Assembly: GCA_902796865.1 (NCBI GenBank)
Contig: CADBQZ010000257.1
Location: 1 to 14,210, forward strand
Reading direction: 5' to 3'
DNA: 14,210 nt
Source of the DNA: an uncultured Ruminococcus sp.
Lineage (GTDB): Bacteria > Bacillota > Clostridia > Oscillospirales > Ruminococcaceae
The position numbers and the translations under genes were made by a program. Positions 6,965-14,210 of the stretch are shown here, piece by piece; positions within the stretch are counted from its first letter, which is position 1, and the number at the start of each line of letters is the position of its first letter. Under the pieces are notes generated by a model. It was not told where the DNA came from, ran no database searches, and was given only the letters and a program-made list of their open reading frames with translations.

Positions 6965-7502
6965 AGAAGAGAATATGAACGAGACTTCCGAGGAAGAACT
7001 TGAAAAGACTCGTGAGGAAACAGACATAGATGTTGACATATCCGAGCAGGACAACAAGCTTTCTGAAGAAAATGAAAAGCTTCAGAAGGAGATCGCAGAT
7101 GCGAATGATAAATATATAAGGCTTTGTGCGGAGTATGACAACTACAGAAAGCGGACTACTCGTGAAAAGACAGAAGCCTACGGCGATGCAACGGCTAAGT
7201 GCATACAGGATATAATCCCGGTGCTGGACAGCTTTGAAAGAGCTATGGAAGCCGAAACGACCGACAGCTCATTCAAAGACGGCATGAAGATGATATATGA
7301 TCAGTTCGTGCAGGCGCTTGAAAAGATAGGCGTTACTGAGATGGAAGCGTTAGGACAGGAGTTTGACCCGAATATCCACAATGCGATAAAGCAGGAGGAA
7401 AGTGATGAATACGGCGAAAATACCGTTTGTCAGGTATTCCAGAAAGGTTATATGCTAGGCGACAGAGTTATACGCCATGCGGTAGTCGCAGTTACGGCTT
7501 AG
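6957..7502 (+). CDS. grpE: Nucleotide exchange factor GrpE
   Basis: This is a protein of 181 residues. GrpE acts as a dimer in the cytoplasm, releasing ADP from DnaK and so resetting the chaperone cycle. The N-terminal part is very acidic and heptad-like (a coiled coil to about residue 60), followed by EYDNYRKRT. The C-terminal beta domain carries the family signature GQEFDPNIHNAI and, near the end, VCQVFQKGYMLGDRVIRHAVVAV. Start: ATG 6957 has AAAGGA at 6943-6948 with 8-base spacing. In-frame ATGs at 6921 and 6951 are further into hrcA or too near the site. The chosen start overlaps the hrcA stop (6962-6964) by 8 bases within ATGAATGA, suggesting translational coupling. A 60-base gap leads to dnaK, with no convincing promoter in it. 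Confidence 0.96.
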   Translation: MNEEENMNETSEEELEKTREETDIDVDISEQDNKLSEENEKLQKEIADANDKYIRLCAEYDNYRKRTTREKTEAYGDATAKCIQDIIPVLDSFERAMEAETTDSSFKDGMKMIYDQFVQALEKIGVTEMEALGQEFDPNIHNAIKQEESDEYGENTVCQVFQKGYMLGDRVIRHAVVAVTA

Positions 7503-7562
7503 AACGTGACATTATATCAAATATAAATAAATCAAATACTATATTGAAAGGAAGAATATATC

Positions 7563-9416
7563 ATGGGAAAGATAATAGGAATTGACTTAGGTACAACAAA
7601 TTCATGTGTAGCAGTAATGGAGGGCGGAAGCGCAGTAGTTATCCCAAACTCCGAGGGTGCCAGAACTACTCCTTCAGTAGTTGCATTCTCTAAGACAGGC
7701 GAAAGACTTATCGGTCAGGTAGCAAAGCGTCAGGCTGTTACAAACCCTGAAAAGACTGTTATCTCTATAAAGCGTCACATGGGTTCGGATCATAAGGTGG
7801 ATATCGACGGAAAGTCATATACTCCACAGGAAATATCAGCAATGATACTCCAGAAGCTTAAATCAGATGCTGAAAGCTATCTCGGTGAAACTGTTACAGA
7901 AGCAGTTATCACAGTACCTGCATACTTCACAGATGCTCAGAGACAGGCTACAAAGGATGCAGGACAGATAGCAGGTCTTAACGTAAGAAGAATCATCAAC
8001 GAGCCTACAGCAGCAGCTCTTTCATACGGTGTTGACAAGGAAGAAGACCAGAAGATAATGGTATACGATCTCGGCGGCGGTACTTTCGACGTATCTATCA
8101 TCGAAATGGGCGACGGCGTTACAGAGGTCCTTGCGACAGCAGGTAATAACCACTTAGGCGGTGATGACTTCGACCAGAGGATCATCGACTGGATGACAGC
8201 AGAATTCAAAAAGACAGAGGGTATTGACCTTTCAACAGACAAGATGGCTATGCAGCGTTTAAAGGAAGCTGCTGAAAAGGCAAAGATCGAGCTTTCATCT
8301 ACTCCTACATCACAGATCAATCTTCCGTTTATCACAGCAGATGCAACAGGTCCTAAGCATTTAGACCTTACACTTACGCAGGCAAAGTTCAATGAGCTTA
8401 CATCAGACCTTGTACAGTCAACAATGGGTCCTGTAAAGCAGGCTCTTGCAGACAGCGGGCTTTCAGCAGGCGATCTCAACAAGGTACTCATGGTCGGCGG
8501 TTCTTCAAGAATACCGGCTGTTCAGGAAGCTGTAAAGAGCTTTATCAATAAAGAACCGTTCAAGGGCATTAACCCTGATGAATGCGTAGCACTCGGTGCT
8601 GCATACCAGGGCGGCGTTTTAGGCGGCGATGTAAAGGAAGGACTTCTCCTTCTCGATGTTACACCGCTCACACTCGGTATCGAAACAGCAGGCGGCGTTT
8701 CAACTCCTATGATAAAGAGAAATACTACTATCCCTACAAAGCAGACACAGGTATTCTCAACTTATGCAGATAATCAGACAGCAGTTGATATAAACGTTTT
8801 ACAGGGCGAAAGAGAATTCGCAAAGGATAACAAGCAGCTCGGAACATTCCGTCTCGACGGTATCGCTCCTGCTCCAAGAGGTATCCCGCAGATCGAAGTA
8901 ACATTCGATATCGACCAGAACGGTATCGTTCATGTTTCTGCAAAGGATAAGGGTACAGGCAAGGAACAGAACATCACTATCACTTCTTCAACAAATATGT
9001 CCAAGGAGGACATCGAAAAGGCTGTAAAGAACGCTGAACAGTTCGCAGAAGAAGATAAGAAGAGAAGAGAAGAAGTCGATACAAAGAACAATGCAGAAAA
9101 TCTCGCATTCCAGTGCGAAAAGGCAGTTGCAGATTTCGGCGATAAGGTATCGGCAGAAGATAAGGCAGCTATCCAGCCTAAGATAGATGCACTCAAGGAA
9201 GCTGTAAAGGGCACTGATTATGCTGATATGAAGGCTAAGACAGAAGAACTTCAGAAGGCTATGCAGGATCTTTCTACAAAGGTATATCAGGCAGCAGGCG
9301 CACAGCCGGGTCCTGATATGGGCGCACAGGATATGGGCGCAGGCGCAGCAGCTGATAATGGTGCAGCAGGCGGAAACAATGATGATGTTGTTGATGCTGA
9401 CTATACAGAAGCGTAA
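7563..9416 (+). CDS. dnaK: Molecular chaperone DnaK (Hsp70)
   Basis: This is a full-length 617-residue Hsp70. It is an ATP-driven chaperone that binds exposed hydrophobic segments of client proteins, working with DnaJ and GrpE. The ATPase domain shows the phosphate-1 motif DLGTTNS (8-14), [11 protein letters not shown], the phosphate-2 motif [11 protein letters not shown] (169-179) and the adenosine-contacting [10 protein letters not shown]. The linker region [10 protein letters not shown] is at 365-374, then come the substrate-binding sheet and helical lid. The C-terminal tail is Gly/Ala/Met-rich and ends [11 protein letters not shown], close to the common bacterial EEVD-like end. The length agrees with Gram-positive DnaK, which lacks an ATPase-domain insert found in proteobacteria. 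AAAGGA lies about 10 bases before the ATG. Codon choice appears more biased than in neighbouring genes, as expected of a highly expressed gene. A short tandem duplication in the tail (9315-9341) repeats DMGA. Confidence 0.99.
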   Translation: MGKIIGIDLGTTNSCVAVMEGGSAVVIPNSEGARTTPSVVAFSKTGERLIGQVAKRQAVTNPEKTVISIKRHMGSDHKVDIDGKSYTPQEISAMILQKLKSDAESYLGETVTEAVITVPAYFTDAQRQATKDAGQIAGLNVRRIINEPTAAALSYGVDKEEDQKIMVYDLGGGTFDVSIIEMGDGVTEVLATAGNNHLGGDDFDQRIIDWMTAEFKKTEGIDLSTDKMAMQRLKEAAEKAKIELSSTPTSQINLPFITADATGPKHLDLTLTQAKFNELTSDLVQSTMGPVKQALADSGLSAGDLNKVLMVGGSSRIPAVQEAVKSFINKEPFKGINPDECVALGAAYQGGVLGGDVKEGLLLLDVTPLTLGIETAGGVSTPMIKRNTTIPTKQTQVFSTYADNQTAVDINVLQGEREFAKDNKQLGTFRLDGIAPAPRGIPQIEVTFDIDQNGIVHVSAKDKGTGKEQNITITSSTNMSKEDIEKAVKNAEQFAEEDKKRREEVDTKNNAENLAFQCEKAVADFGDKVSAEDKAAIQPKIDALKEAVKGTDYADMKAKTEELQKAMQDLSTKVYQAAGAQPGPDMGAQDMGAGAAADNGAAGGNNDDVVDADYTEA

Positions 9417-9440
9417 ATCCTATAAATAGAATAAATTTTT

Positions 9441-9461
9441 GGGCGGATATCTTATCCGCCC
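9441..9461 (+). promoter_or_regulatory. Stem-loop between dnaK and dnaJ
   Basis: GGGCGGAT (9441-9448) pairs perfectly with ATCCGCCC (9454-9461) around a 5-base loop. The stem can be prolonged by T-A and T-G pairs using the TTTTT before and GAAAG after. No U tract follows on either strand, so it is not a standard terminator. It may be a processing or stability element setting the DnaK to DnaJ ratio (inference). The dnaJ ribosome binding site starts 17 bases further on. Confidence 0.6.
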
Positions 9462-9491
9462 GAAAGCTGTATGTAAAAGAGGTGCATAAAT

Positions 9492-10646
9492 ATGGCAGAC
9501 GAGAGAGATTATTATGAAGTACTTGGAGTGCAGAAGGGTGCGTCCGATGATGAAATAAAAAAAGCATTCAAGAAAATGGCAAGAAAGTATCACCCCGATC
9601 TTCACCCGGACGACAAGGAAGCCGGCGAGAAATTCAGGGAGATAAATAAAGCGTATGAGGTACTTTCCGATCCTGAGAAGCGTCAGAGATATGACCAGTT
9701 CGGACACGCAGGCGTAGACCCGAATTACGGCGGCGGCGGCGGATTCACAGGCGGCGGCTTCGGTGGCGGCTTCGACTTCGACATCAACGATATATTCGGA
9801 AGTTTCTTCGGCGGAGGCGGAACATCAAGAAGATCGAACGCAAACGCTCCAAGAAGAGGACAGGACATAACTACAAATGCGAACATAAGCTTTATGGAAG
9901 CCTGTGAAGGCAAAAAGCATGATATCAAGGTGACACGCATGGAGACCTGCCCGGACTGTAACGGTACGGGAGCAGCAAACGGCTCGAAGCCGGAAACTTG
10001 TCCGGATTGCCACGGTACAGGTACTGTCAAGATGACACAGCGTACACCTTTCGGAATGATCTCAAACACAAGGAGCTGCCGCAGATGCGGAGGAAAGGGT
10101 ACTATAAATTCAAATCCATGCAAGAAATGCGGCGGTACTTCGAGAGTTAAAACTACAAAGACTATAAGCCTCGATATTCCGGCAGGTATTGATGACGGTC
10201 AGATACTCCGTGTAAGCGGCAAGGGCGACAGCGGTCTCAACGGCGGACCGGCAGGCGATATAAACGTTGTTATATCGGTAAGACCTCACCCTCTGTTTTC
10301 AAGAAGCGGAAGCGATGTACACTGTGAGATACCTGTAACATATACTCAGGCGGTGCTCGGAGATGAACTTACAGTTCCGACAATAGACGGAAACGTAAAA
10401 TACAAGATACCAGAGGGCACTCAGACAGGAACAGTGTTCAGACTTAAGGGCAAGGGCATAAAGCGTCTCAGAAGAAGCGACAGAGGCGATCAGTATGTAA
10501 AGATCAATATTGAAGTCCCGAAAAACCTCAACAAGAAACAAAAGGAATTATTGCAGGAATATGCAAAAGCTATGGACGAAGGCATAGAAGAACATTACCA
10601 GAAGCGAAAGGGATTTTTTGACAAATTAAAAGATCATTTTAAATAA
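9492..10646 (+). CDS. dnaJ: Co-chaperone DnaJ (Hsp40, class I)
   Basis: This is a full 384-residue class I Hsp40. It delivers clients to DnaK and stimulates its ATPase. The J domain (about 5-70) contains HPD at 34-36, essential for DnaK stimulation. A Gly/Phe-rich region (about 78-115) follows. Four zinc-binding repeats come next: CPDCNGTG (153-160), CPDCHGTG (170-177), CRRCGGKG (196-203) and CKKCGGTS (210-217). All eight Cys are present, but the last repeat ends in Ser rather than the usual Gly. The C-terminal client-binding domains follow, with segments such as [17 protein letters not shown] and [17 protein letters not shown]. Start: ATG 9492 with AGAGGTG at 9478-9484, 7-base spacing. It is the last gene of the CIRCE operon, followed by a terminator. 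Confidence 0.98.
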   Translation: MADERDYYEVLGVQKGASDDEIKKAFKKMARKYHPDLHPDDKEAGEKFREINKAYEVLSDPEKRQRYDQFGHAGVDPNYGGGGGFTGGGFGGGFDFDINDIFGSFFGGGGTSRRSNANAPRRGQDITTNANISFMEACEGKKHDIKVTRMETCPDCNGTGAANGSKPETCPDCHGTGTVKMTQRTPFGMISNTRSCRRCGGKGTINSNPCKKCGGTSRVKTTKTISLDIPAGIDDGQILRVSGKGDSGLNGGPAGDINVVISVRPHPLFSRSGSDVHCEIPVTYTQAVLGDELTVPTIDGNVKYKIPEGTQTGTVFRLKGKGIKRLRRSDRGDQYVKINIEVPKNLNKKQKELLQEYAKAMDEGIEEHYQKRKGFFDKLKDHFK

Positions 10647-10651
10647 TATGT

Positions 10652-10684
10652 AAAAGAGATGTACTATTGGTATGTCTCTTTTTT
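10652..10684 (+). terminator. Intrinsic terminator of the heat-shock operon
   Basis: AAAAGAGA (10652-10659) pairs with TCTCTTTT (10675-10682). The stem continues inward through two G-T wobbles to TAC with GTA, giving 13 pairs and a 5-base loop (TATTG). The descending arm runs into a T tract ending at 10684. It lies 6 bases after the dnaJ stop. Confidence 0.87.
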
Positions 10685-10713
10685 AGTATATAGGATTTTT
10701 TTTGAAAAAACCA

Positions 10714-10742
10714 TTGATTTTTTTTGTTTGATGTGATATAAT
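10714..10742 (+). promoter_or_regulatory. Sigma-A promoter of secG
   Basis: TTGATT at 10714-10719 and TATAAT at 10737-10742 are spaced by 17 bases. TG at 10734-10735, one base before the -10, gives an extended -10. The surroundings contain several T and A tracts. Transcription should start near 10749, leaving a leader of about 40 bases before secG. Confidence 0.8.
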
Positions 10743-10787
10743 AATTGTGATTGGAATAACATCAAAAAATACGGGAGGAAGAAGAAA

Positions 10788-11048
10788 ATGAGCACTATTG
10801 AAATAGTGGGCGGAATACTGCTTATAATTACAGCTGTTCTTGCTGTTATACTCTGCCTTATGCAGGACTCAAAACAGCAGCAGAACATGACATCGGCTAT
10901 CACGGGCGGTGCGAATGATTCGTTCTATGAGCAGAATGAGGGAAGAACAAAGGAAGCTATTTTCAGAAAAATAACAAGATTCCTTTTGATACTTTTCTTT
11001 GTTGCTACGATCGGTCTTAACCTTTATATCAGCTTTTTAAAGGATTGA
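10788..11048 (+). CDS. secG: Protein translocase subunit SecG
   Basis: This is a small membrane protein of 86 residues. SecG is the accessory third subunit of the SecYEG channel and improves SecA-driven preprotein export. Two hydrophobic segments are clear (about residues 5-24 and 62-82), separated by a polar loop with the family-like stretch ITGGANDSFYEQNEGRTKEAIF, where GRT and the Gly/Asn/Ser-Phe pattern are conserved in SecG. ATG 10788 is preceded by GGGAGG at 10773-10778 (9-base spacing). It has its own promoter and a terminator, so it can be expressed alone. Linkage to rnr downstream is widespread in Firmicutes. Confidence 0.93.
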   Translation: MSTIEIVGGILLIITAVLAVILCLMQDSKQQQNMTSAITGGANDSFYEQNEGRTKEAIFRKITRFLLILFFVATIGLNLYISFLKD

Positions 11049-11054
11049 TCTTCG

Positions 11055-11088
11055 CCCTGTGTCACTCGGCACAGGGTATTATTTTTTT
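11055..11088 (+). terminator. Intrinsic terminator after secG
   Basis: CCCTGTGTC (11055-11063) pairs with GGCACAGGG (11068-11076), including one wobble pair, with the loop ACTC. It is followed by TATTA and seven T (11082-11088). This is strong by appearance. If it is complete, rnr needs its own promoter in the 50 bases that follow. Confidence 0.9.
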
Positions 11089-11138
11089 AAATCAATAATT
11101 ATTTATTGCTTACTGTATTTATGGAATGGTAAAATATT

Positions 11139-13328
11139 ATGGCTAAAAGAAGATATAACAGAAAAAGAAACAGCGGCGAACGCAGTTCTTCTCCGGAAGG
11201 AACCGTACGCAGAAGCGGCGACAGATTCTCTGTCGAAGGCTATCAGAACAGGATAATCACCTTTCTTTCCAAAAACGGCAGGAAACCCATGCCGCCAAAG
11301 GAGCTTGCTACAAAGTGCCGCAGCATCAAGGGAAGCGAAAAGAATTATAAGCTGGCGCTTGACGAACTCACCCGTGAGGGTATTATCATGCAGCGTAAAC
11401 GTGGCTTTGTTATGTGCAGTGTGTTAGGACTTTTTAAGGCAGAAGTGCTTCGCCTTAACCGCACGTTCGGTTTTATAAAAAGATGCGACAATGATGAGGA
11501 GATATTCGTTCCGGGGAAATTTCTATGCGGCGCTATGCCGGGGGATATAGTTCTTGCAGATTATATCGAGTCACGCTCGGAAAGTCCGGAAGGACAGGTG
11601 ATAGATATTCTTGTACCTTCAGAAGCGAAGCTTACCGGTGTAATAATAGAAGACGGCGGACAGCAGTATTTCCTTGCTGATACGATGTCGAAAACTCCTG
11701 TTAGGATAGAAGACAGTGATATAAGTTTTCAGCCGGGCGATAAGGTAATGGCAGAACTTGTAAGAAACGGCAAGAGACACAGGGATCATCGTGTAAAGAT
11801 AGTGCTTGTGTTTGGAAGCTCACAGAGCGCTTCTGTATGTGCCGAATCGTTGCTGGCGCTAAATGGTATACAGAAAGATTTTCCGGAGGACGTACAGCGT
11901 GAGGCAAAACGTATAGCGGCAGCAGGCGTCTGGGAAGATGATATGAAAGGAAGACTTGATCTTCGTGAAATGCCGATATTTACGATAGACAGCGCCGAAT
12001 CAAAGGATCTTGATGATGCTGTATCGCTGCAAAGAAACGGCAGCGGTTACAGGCTTGGTGTACATATAGCAGATGTATCGCATTACGTCAGAGGAAACAG
12101 CCCTCTTGACAAGGAAGCTCTTGACAGAGGAACAAGTATCTATTATGCCGATAAAGTTATACCTATGCTTCCGAAAGAACTTTCAAACGGAATATGCTCG
12201 CTCAATCCGAATGAGGACAGGCTTACATTCTCAGCACTTATGGACATATCGGAAGAAGGAGAGCTTTTAAGCTTTAAATTTGAAAAATCTGTCATACGCT
12301 CACGGGTCAAGGGTATATATTCGGAGATAAATTCTATTTTAGACGGCAGCGCTGATGACAATATACGTGAAAAGTACAGTGAGCTTATACCGATAATAGA
12401 ACTTATGAATGAACTCGCTGATAAGCGTATCGAATGCCGTAAAAAGCGTGGAGCACCTGATATCGAAGCAAAAGAGAGTAAGATAATACTCGACGAAAAC
12501 GGAATATGTGCCAATATCGTTCCGAGAACGAGAGGAAAGTCAGAGGTGATAATAGAGGAATTCATGCTCCTTGCAAATGAAGCCGCTGCAAAGCTCGCCG
12601 GAGAAAATGAGATACCTTTTGTCTACAGAACACACGAGATACCGGCTACGGAAAAGATAGATACTCTAAAAGAGGGCTTGAGCCGTCTCGATGTAGAGGT
12701 GCCGCATTTCAGTTCTGTCAAGCCTTCACATATAGCGGAGATACTCGAAAACGCAAAAGGAAAACCATGCGAGCCTATCGTAAATATGATGGCGCTTCGG
12801 GCTATGGCAAAGGCTAAATACCAGACAGAGCCTATCGGACATTTTGGTCTGGCGCTTGATGATTATGCTCATTTTACATCGCCTATAAGACGATACCCTG
12901 ATCTTGCGATACACCGCATACTTTCCGACCTTGTTTCGGGAATGGATAAGGCTCATCTTGATAAGCGTTATGCTGCTTTTGCACAGAGGGCTTCTGAGCA
13001 TTCGACGGCAATGGAGATAAGAGCCATGAATACCGAGCGTGAATGCGAAGGCTGTTATATGGCTGAATATATGCAAAGGCATATCGGTGACGAATTTGAC
13101 GGACTTATCTCAAGCGTTACAGAGTTCGGATTTTATGTCCAGCTTGAAAATACGGCAGAGGGACTTGTACATATCAACACCCTCCCGGAAGGCTTTTACA
13201 GTTTTGACGGATATTTTGCGCTCAATGACGAATACAGCGATAAAAGCTTCAAAGCGGGCGATACTGTCAGGGTCGTGTGTGCAAGAGCCGATGTGAACAG
13301 CGGTAATATAGACTTTGAACTTGCATAA
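11139..13328 (+). CDS. rnr: Ribonuclease R (3'-5' exoribonuclease)
   Basis: This is a 729-residue RNase R, a processive 3'-5' exonuclease that degrades structured RNA and takes part in RNA quality control. Domains in order: a basic low-complexity N-terminus (1-32), winged helix (about 33-98), two cold-shock-like OB domains (about 100-240), the RNB catalytic domain (about 265-600) and a C-terminal S1 domain (about 649-729). Magnesium-binding catalytic residues are D284, D290, D292 and D293 in DSAESKDLDDA. The RNB signature HFTSPIRRYPDLAIHR begins at H578. The C-terminus stops right after the S1 fold and lacks the Lys-rich tail of the E. coli enzyme; the basic extension here is N-terminal instead. 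The ATG at 11139 is the only upstream start possible (in-frame TAA at 11130-11132), but it has no evident ribosome binding site, unlike its neighbours. smpB, often next in Firmicutes, is not present. Confidence 0.97.
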   Translation: MAKRRYNRKRNSGERSSSPEGTVRRSGDRFSVEGYQNRIITFLSKNGRKPMPPKELATKCRSIKGSEKNYKLALDELTREGIIMQRKRGFVMCSVLGLFKAEVLRLNRTFGFIKRCDNDEEIFVPGKFLCGAMPGDIVLADYIESRSESPEGQVIDILVPSEAKLTGVIIEDGGQQYFLADTMSKTPVRIEDSDISFQPGDKVMAELVRNGKRHRDHRVKIVLVFGSSQSASVCAESLLALNGIQKDFPEDVQREAKRIAAAGVWEDDMKGRLDLREMPIFTIDSAESKDLDDAVSLQRNGSGYRLGVHIADVSHYVRGNSPLDKEALDRGTSIYYADKVIPMLPKELSNGICSLNPNEDRLTFSALMDISEEGELLSFKFEKSVIRSRVKGIYSEINSILDGSADDNIREKYSELIPIIELMNELADKRIECRKKRGAPDIEAKESKIILDENGICANIVPRTRGKSEVIIEEFMLLANEAAAKLAGENEIPFVYRTHEIPATEKIDTLKEGLSRLDVEVPHFSSVKPSHIAEILENAKGKPCEPIVNMMALRAMAKAKYQTEPIGHFGLALDDYAHFTSPIRRYPDLAIHRILSDLVSGMDKAHLDKRYAAFAQRASEHSTAMEIRAMNTERECEGCYMAEYMQRHIGDEFDGLISSVTEFGFYVQLENTAEGLVHINTLPEGFYSFDGYFALNDEYSDKSFKAGDTVRVVCARADVNSGNIDFELA

Positions 13329-13355
13329 AAACAGAAAAAAGAAAGGAAGACAAAT

Positions 13356-14063
13356 ATGAAAAAGACAATGGCTATGCTTGCGGCAGCACTGCTTTGCATT
13401 ACAGCAGCATCCGGCTGCAGCGATGATACATTAAAAACGAATGTACGCAAAAATAATTCTATAGCTGAAAGTTCTTCGGCGGAGGAGATAAAAGAAGATA
13501 CAGATGAAAGTTCCGAAAAGCCTGAAGAATCAGCTAAAGAGACCGAAGAGAACAGCGAAAGCAGCACTGAGGCGGAACAGCTGTCTATTCCGGAAGAACA
13601 GATAAGCTACAGCAACGAGAGCGGAGAGCTTACAGACATCGCTGTTGAGCTTCATAAGAAAAGCTGTGAGACCAAGTGGGGATATATACTCAGCTGTCCG
13701 TATGAACTGGATCAGGAGGATACGGCAGAAAACGGAGCCTGCCGTGTTATAGGCGTTGATTCGGTCGAAAAGATAAAGGCGGAATATTCTGCTGTTTTTG
13801 CGGACAGCAGCGAGATAGACGAGAAATATTTTGAACAGGACGGCAAGGTATACTGCAACGACGGCGGAAGAGGCGTTAATATGTATTATACCGGAACGGA
13901 GCTTATAACAGTTTCAGAAAGCGATACGGAAGCATTGTTCACGGCAGTATCGCATTATGCCGATCCTGATACGAAAGAACCTATGGATTCGAGATCATAC
14001 GATTTTAAAATGGTTAATGTTGACGGAGTGTGGAAAACGGCAGAGTTTACCCTTCCGTACTAA
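13356..14063 (+). CDS. Putative lipoprotein with a C-terminal domain of unknown function
   Basis: This is a 235-residue exported protein. The N-terminus is a lipoprotein signal: MKK, a hydrophobic stretch, then ASGC with the lipidated Cys at 21 (A at -3 is acceptable). After it, residues about 37-84 are a Ser/Glu-rich flexible spacer. The remaining 150 residues look folded and contain four Cys (104, 114, 129, 167) that could form disulfides. The end pattern (YFEQDGKVYCNDGGRG, a predicted beta region, then FKMVNVDGVWKTAEF) reminds me of DL-endopeptidase inhibitor (IseA-like) domains, but this is recall of a pattern, not a demonstrated match. AAGGA at 13343-13347 lies 8 bases before the ATG. 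The gene starts 27 bases after rnr with no terminator between them, so co-transcription is likely. I cannot assign a function. Confidence 0.8.
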   Translation: MKKTMAMLAAALLCITAASGCSDDTLKTNVRKNNSIAESSSAEEIKEDTDESSEKPEESAKETEENSESSTEAEQLSIPEEQISYSNESGELTDIAVELHKKSCETKWGYILSCPYELDQEDTAENGACRVIGVDSVEKIKAEYSAVFADSSEIDEKYFEQDGKVYCNDGGRGVNMYYTGTELITVSESDTEALFTAVSHYADPDTKEPMDSRSYDFKMVNVDGVWKTAEFTLPY

Positions 14064-14064
14064 T

Positions 14065-14135
14065 AAAAAAGTTTTCTCAGCGTTTCTTTGTATGCACAAA
14101 GAAACGCTTGCAAAGAAAAGCACAAACTTTCTTTT
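14065..14135. terminator. Large two-tier inverted repeat, likely transcription end
   Basis: The core is a perfect 13-bp stem: AGCGTTTCTTTGT (14079-14091) with ACAAAGAAACGCT (14096-14108), loop ATGC. Outer arms AAAGTTT (14068-14074) and AAACTTT (14124-14130) can pair too. On the + strand the outer arm continues into CTTTT (14131-14135). On the - strand a run of six T lies 8 bases past the core. It could end transcription from both directions, including a convergent gene beyond the window, but neither U tract follows the core directly. Confidence 0.55.
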
Positions 14136-14210
14136 ACCGGGTGTCCCCGGTGGGACGAACGCCCTCTCGCTTTTAATTTTATTAGAAATTCTAATTCCCG
14201 ACCGGGCAGC
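14136..14210. repeat. Palindrome-rich non-coding sequence at the right edge
   Basis: No gene is visible here. ACCGGG (14136-14141) pairs with CCCGGT (14146-14151), competing with GTCCC/GGGAC (14143-14147 with 14152-14156). ATTAGAA (14181-14187) is inverted as TTCTAAT (14189-14195) around one base. GCCC (14161-14164) faces GGGC (14204-14207). The density suggests a dispersed intergenic repeat or the edge of another element, cut off by the window. Confidence 0.35.

Noticed and set aside
7503-7562. Separate promoter or CIRCE in front of dnaK
   Set aside because: The gap is AT-rich, but no -35/-10 pair at correct spacing and no TTAGCACTC-like arm is present.
7937-8491. 184-codon minus-strand frame antisense to dnaK
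   Set aside because: Long antisense frames are common opposite highly biased dnaK genes. There is no independent evidence for a gene.

Overview
The window reads as ordinary chromosome of a low-to-mid GC Gram-positive anaerobe. The best guess is a Clostridia member of the Ruminococcus/Oscillospiraceae type. The pointers are strong AGGAGG-like ribosome binding sites, heavy ATA (Ile) codon use, an HrcA/CIRCE-controlled hrcA-grpE-dnaK-dnaJ operon, a secG-rnr pair as in Firmicutes, a YfhO-family membrane protein and a TatD-linked-type radical SAM protein. The genus is inferred, not proven. All ten genes lie on the + strand. I saw no tRNA, rRNA, CRISPR array, transposase or phage gene.

Layout. (1) 1-4912, cell envelope: a GT4-type glycosyltransferase with a TTG start behind a near-perfect sigma-A promoter, then, behind its own promoter, a large YfhO-like multispanning protein with a charged tail. 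(2) 5015-5653: a small radical SAM protein closed by a clean intrinsic terminator. (3) 5777-10684, heat-shock operon: sigma-A promoter, CIRCE operator with an extra half-site, a structured leader, hrcA, grpE (overlapping hrcA by 8 bases), dnaK, a stem-loop, dnaJ and a terminator. (4) 10714-11088: promoter, secG (SecYEG translocase subunit), terminator. (5) 11139-14063: rnr (RNase R), then 27 bases later a lipoprotein of unknown role. (6) 14064-14210: no gene, but dense inverted repeats. The only other long gap, 5621-5920, holds the radical SAM terminator, about 120 bases (5654-5776) in which I see nothing convincing, and the heat-shock control region.

How the genes work together. HrcA should repress its own operon through CIRCE. 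GrpE (nucleotide exchange), DnaK (Hsp70) and DnaJ (Hsp40) form one chaperone machine. SecG helps preprotein export and RNase R degrades structured RNA. The glycosyltransferase and YfhO-like protein are plausibly involved in decorating or building a surface polymer, which is inference from family and adjacency.

I do not see a convincing undescribed system. The items most worth a second look are the triple HrcA half-site and leader hairpin, the divergent N-terminal half of the glycosyltransferase, the charged tail of the YfhO protein, the unassigned lipoprotein, and the palindromic sequence at the right end.
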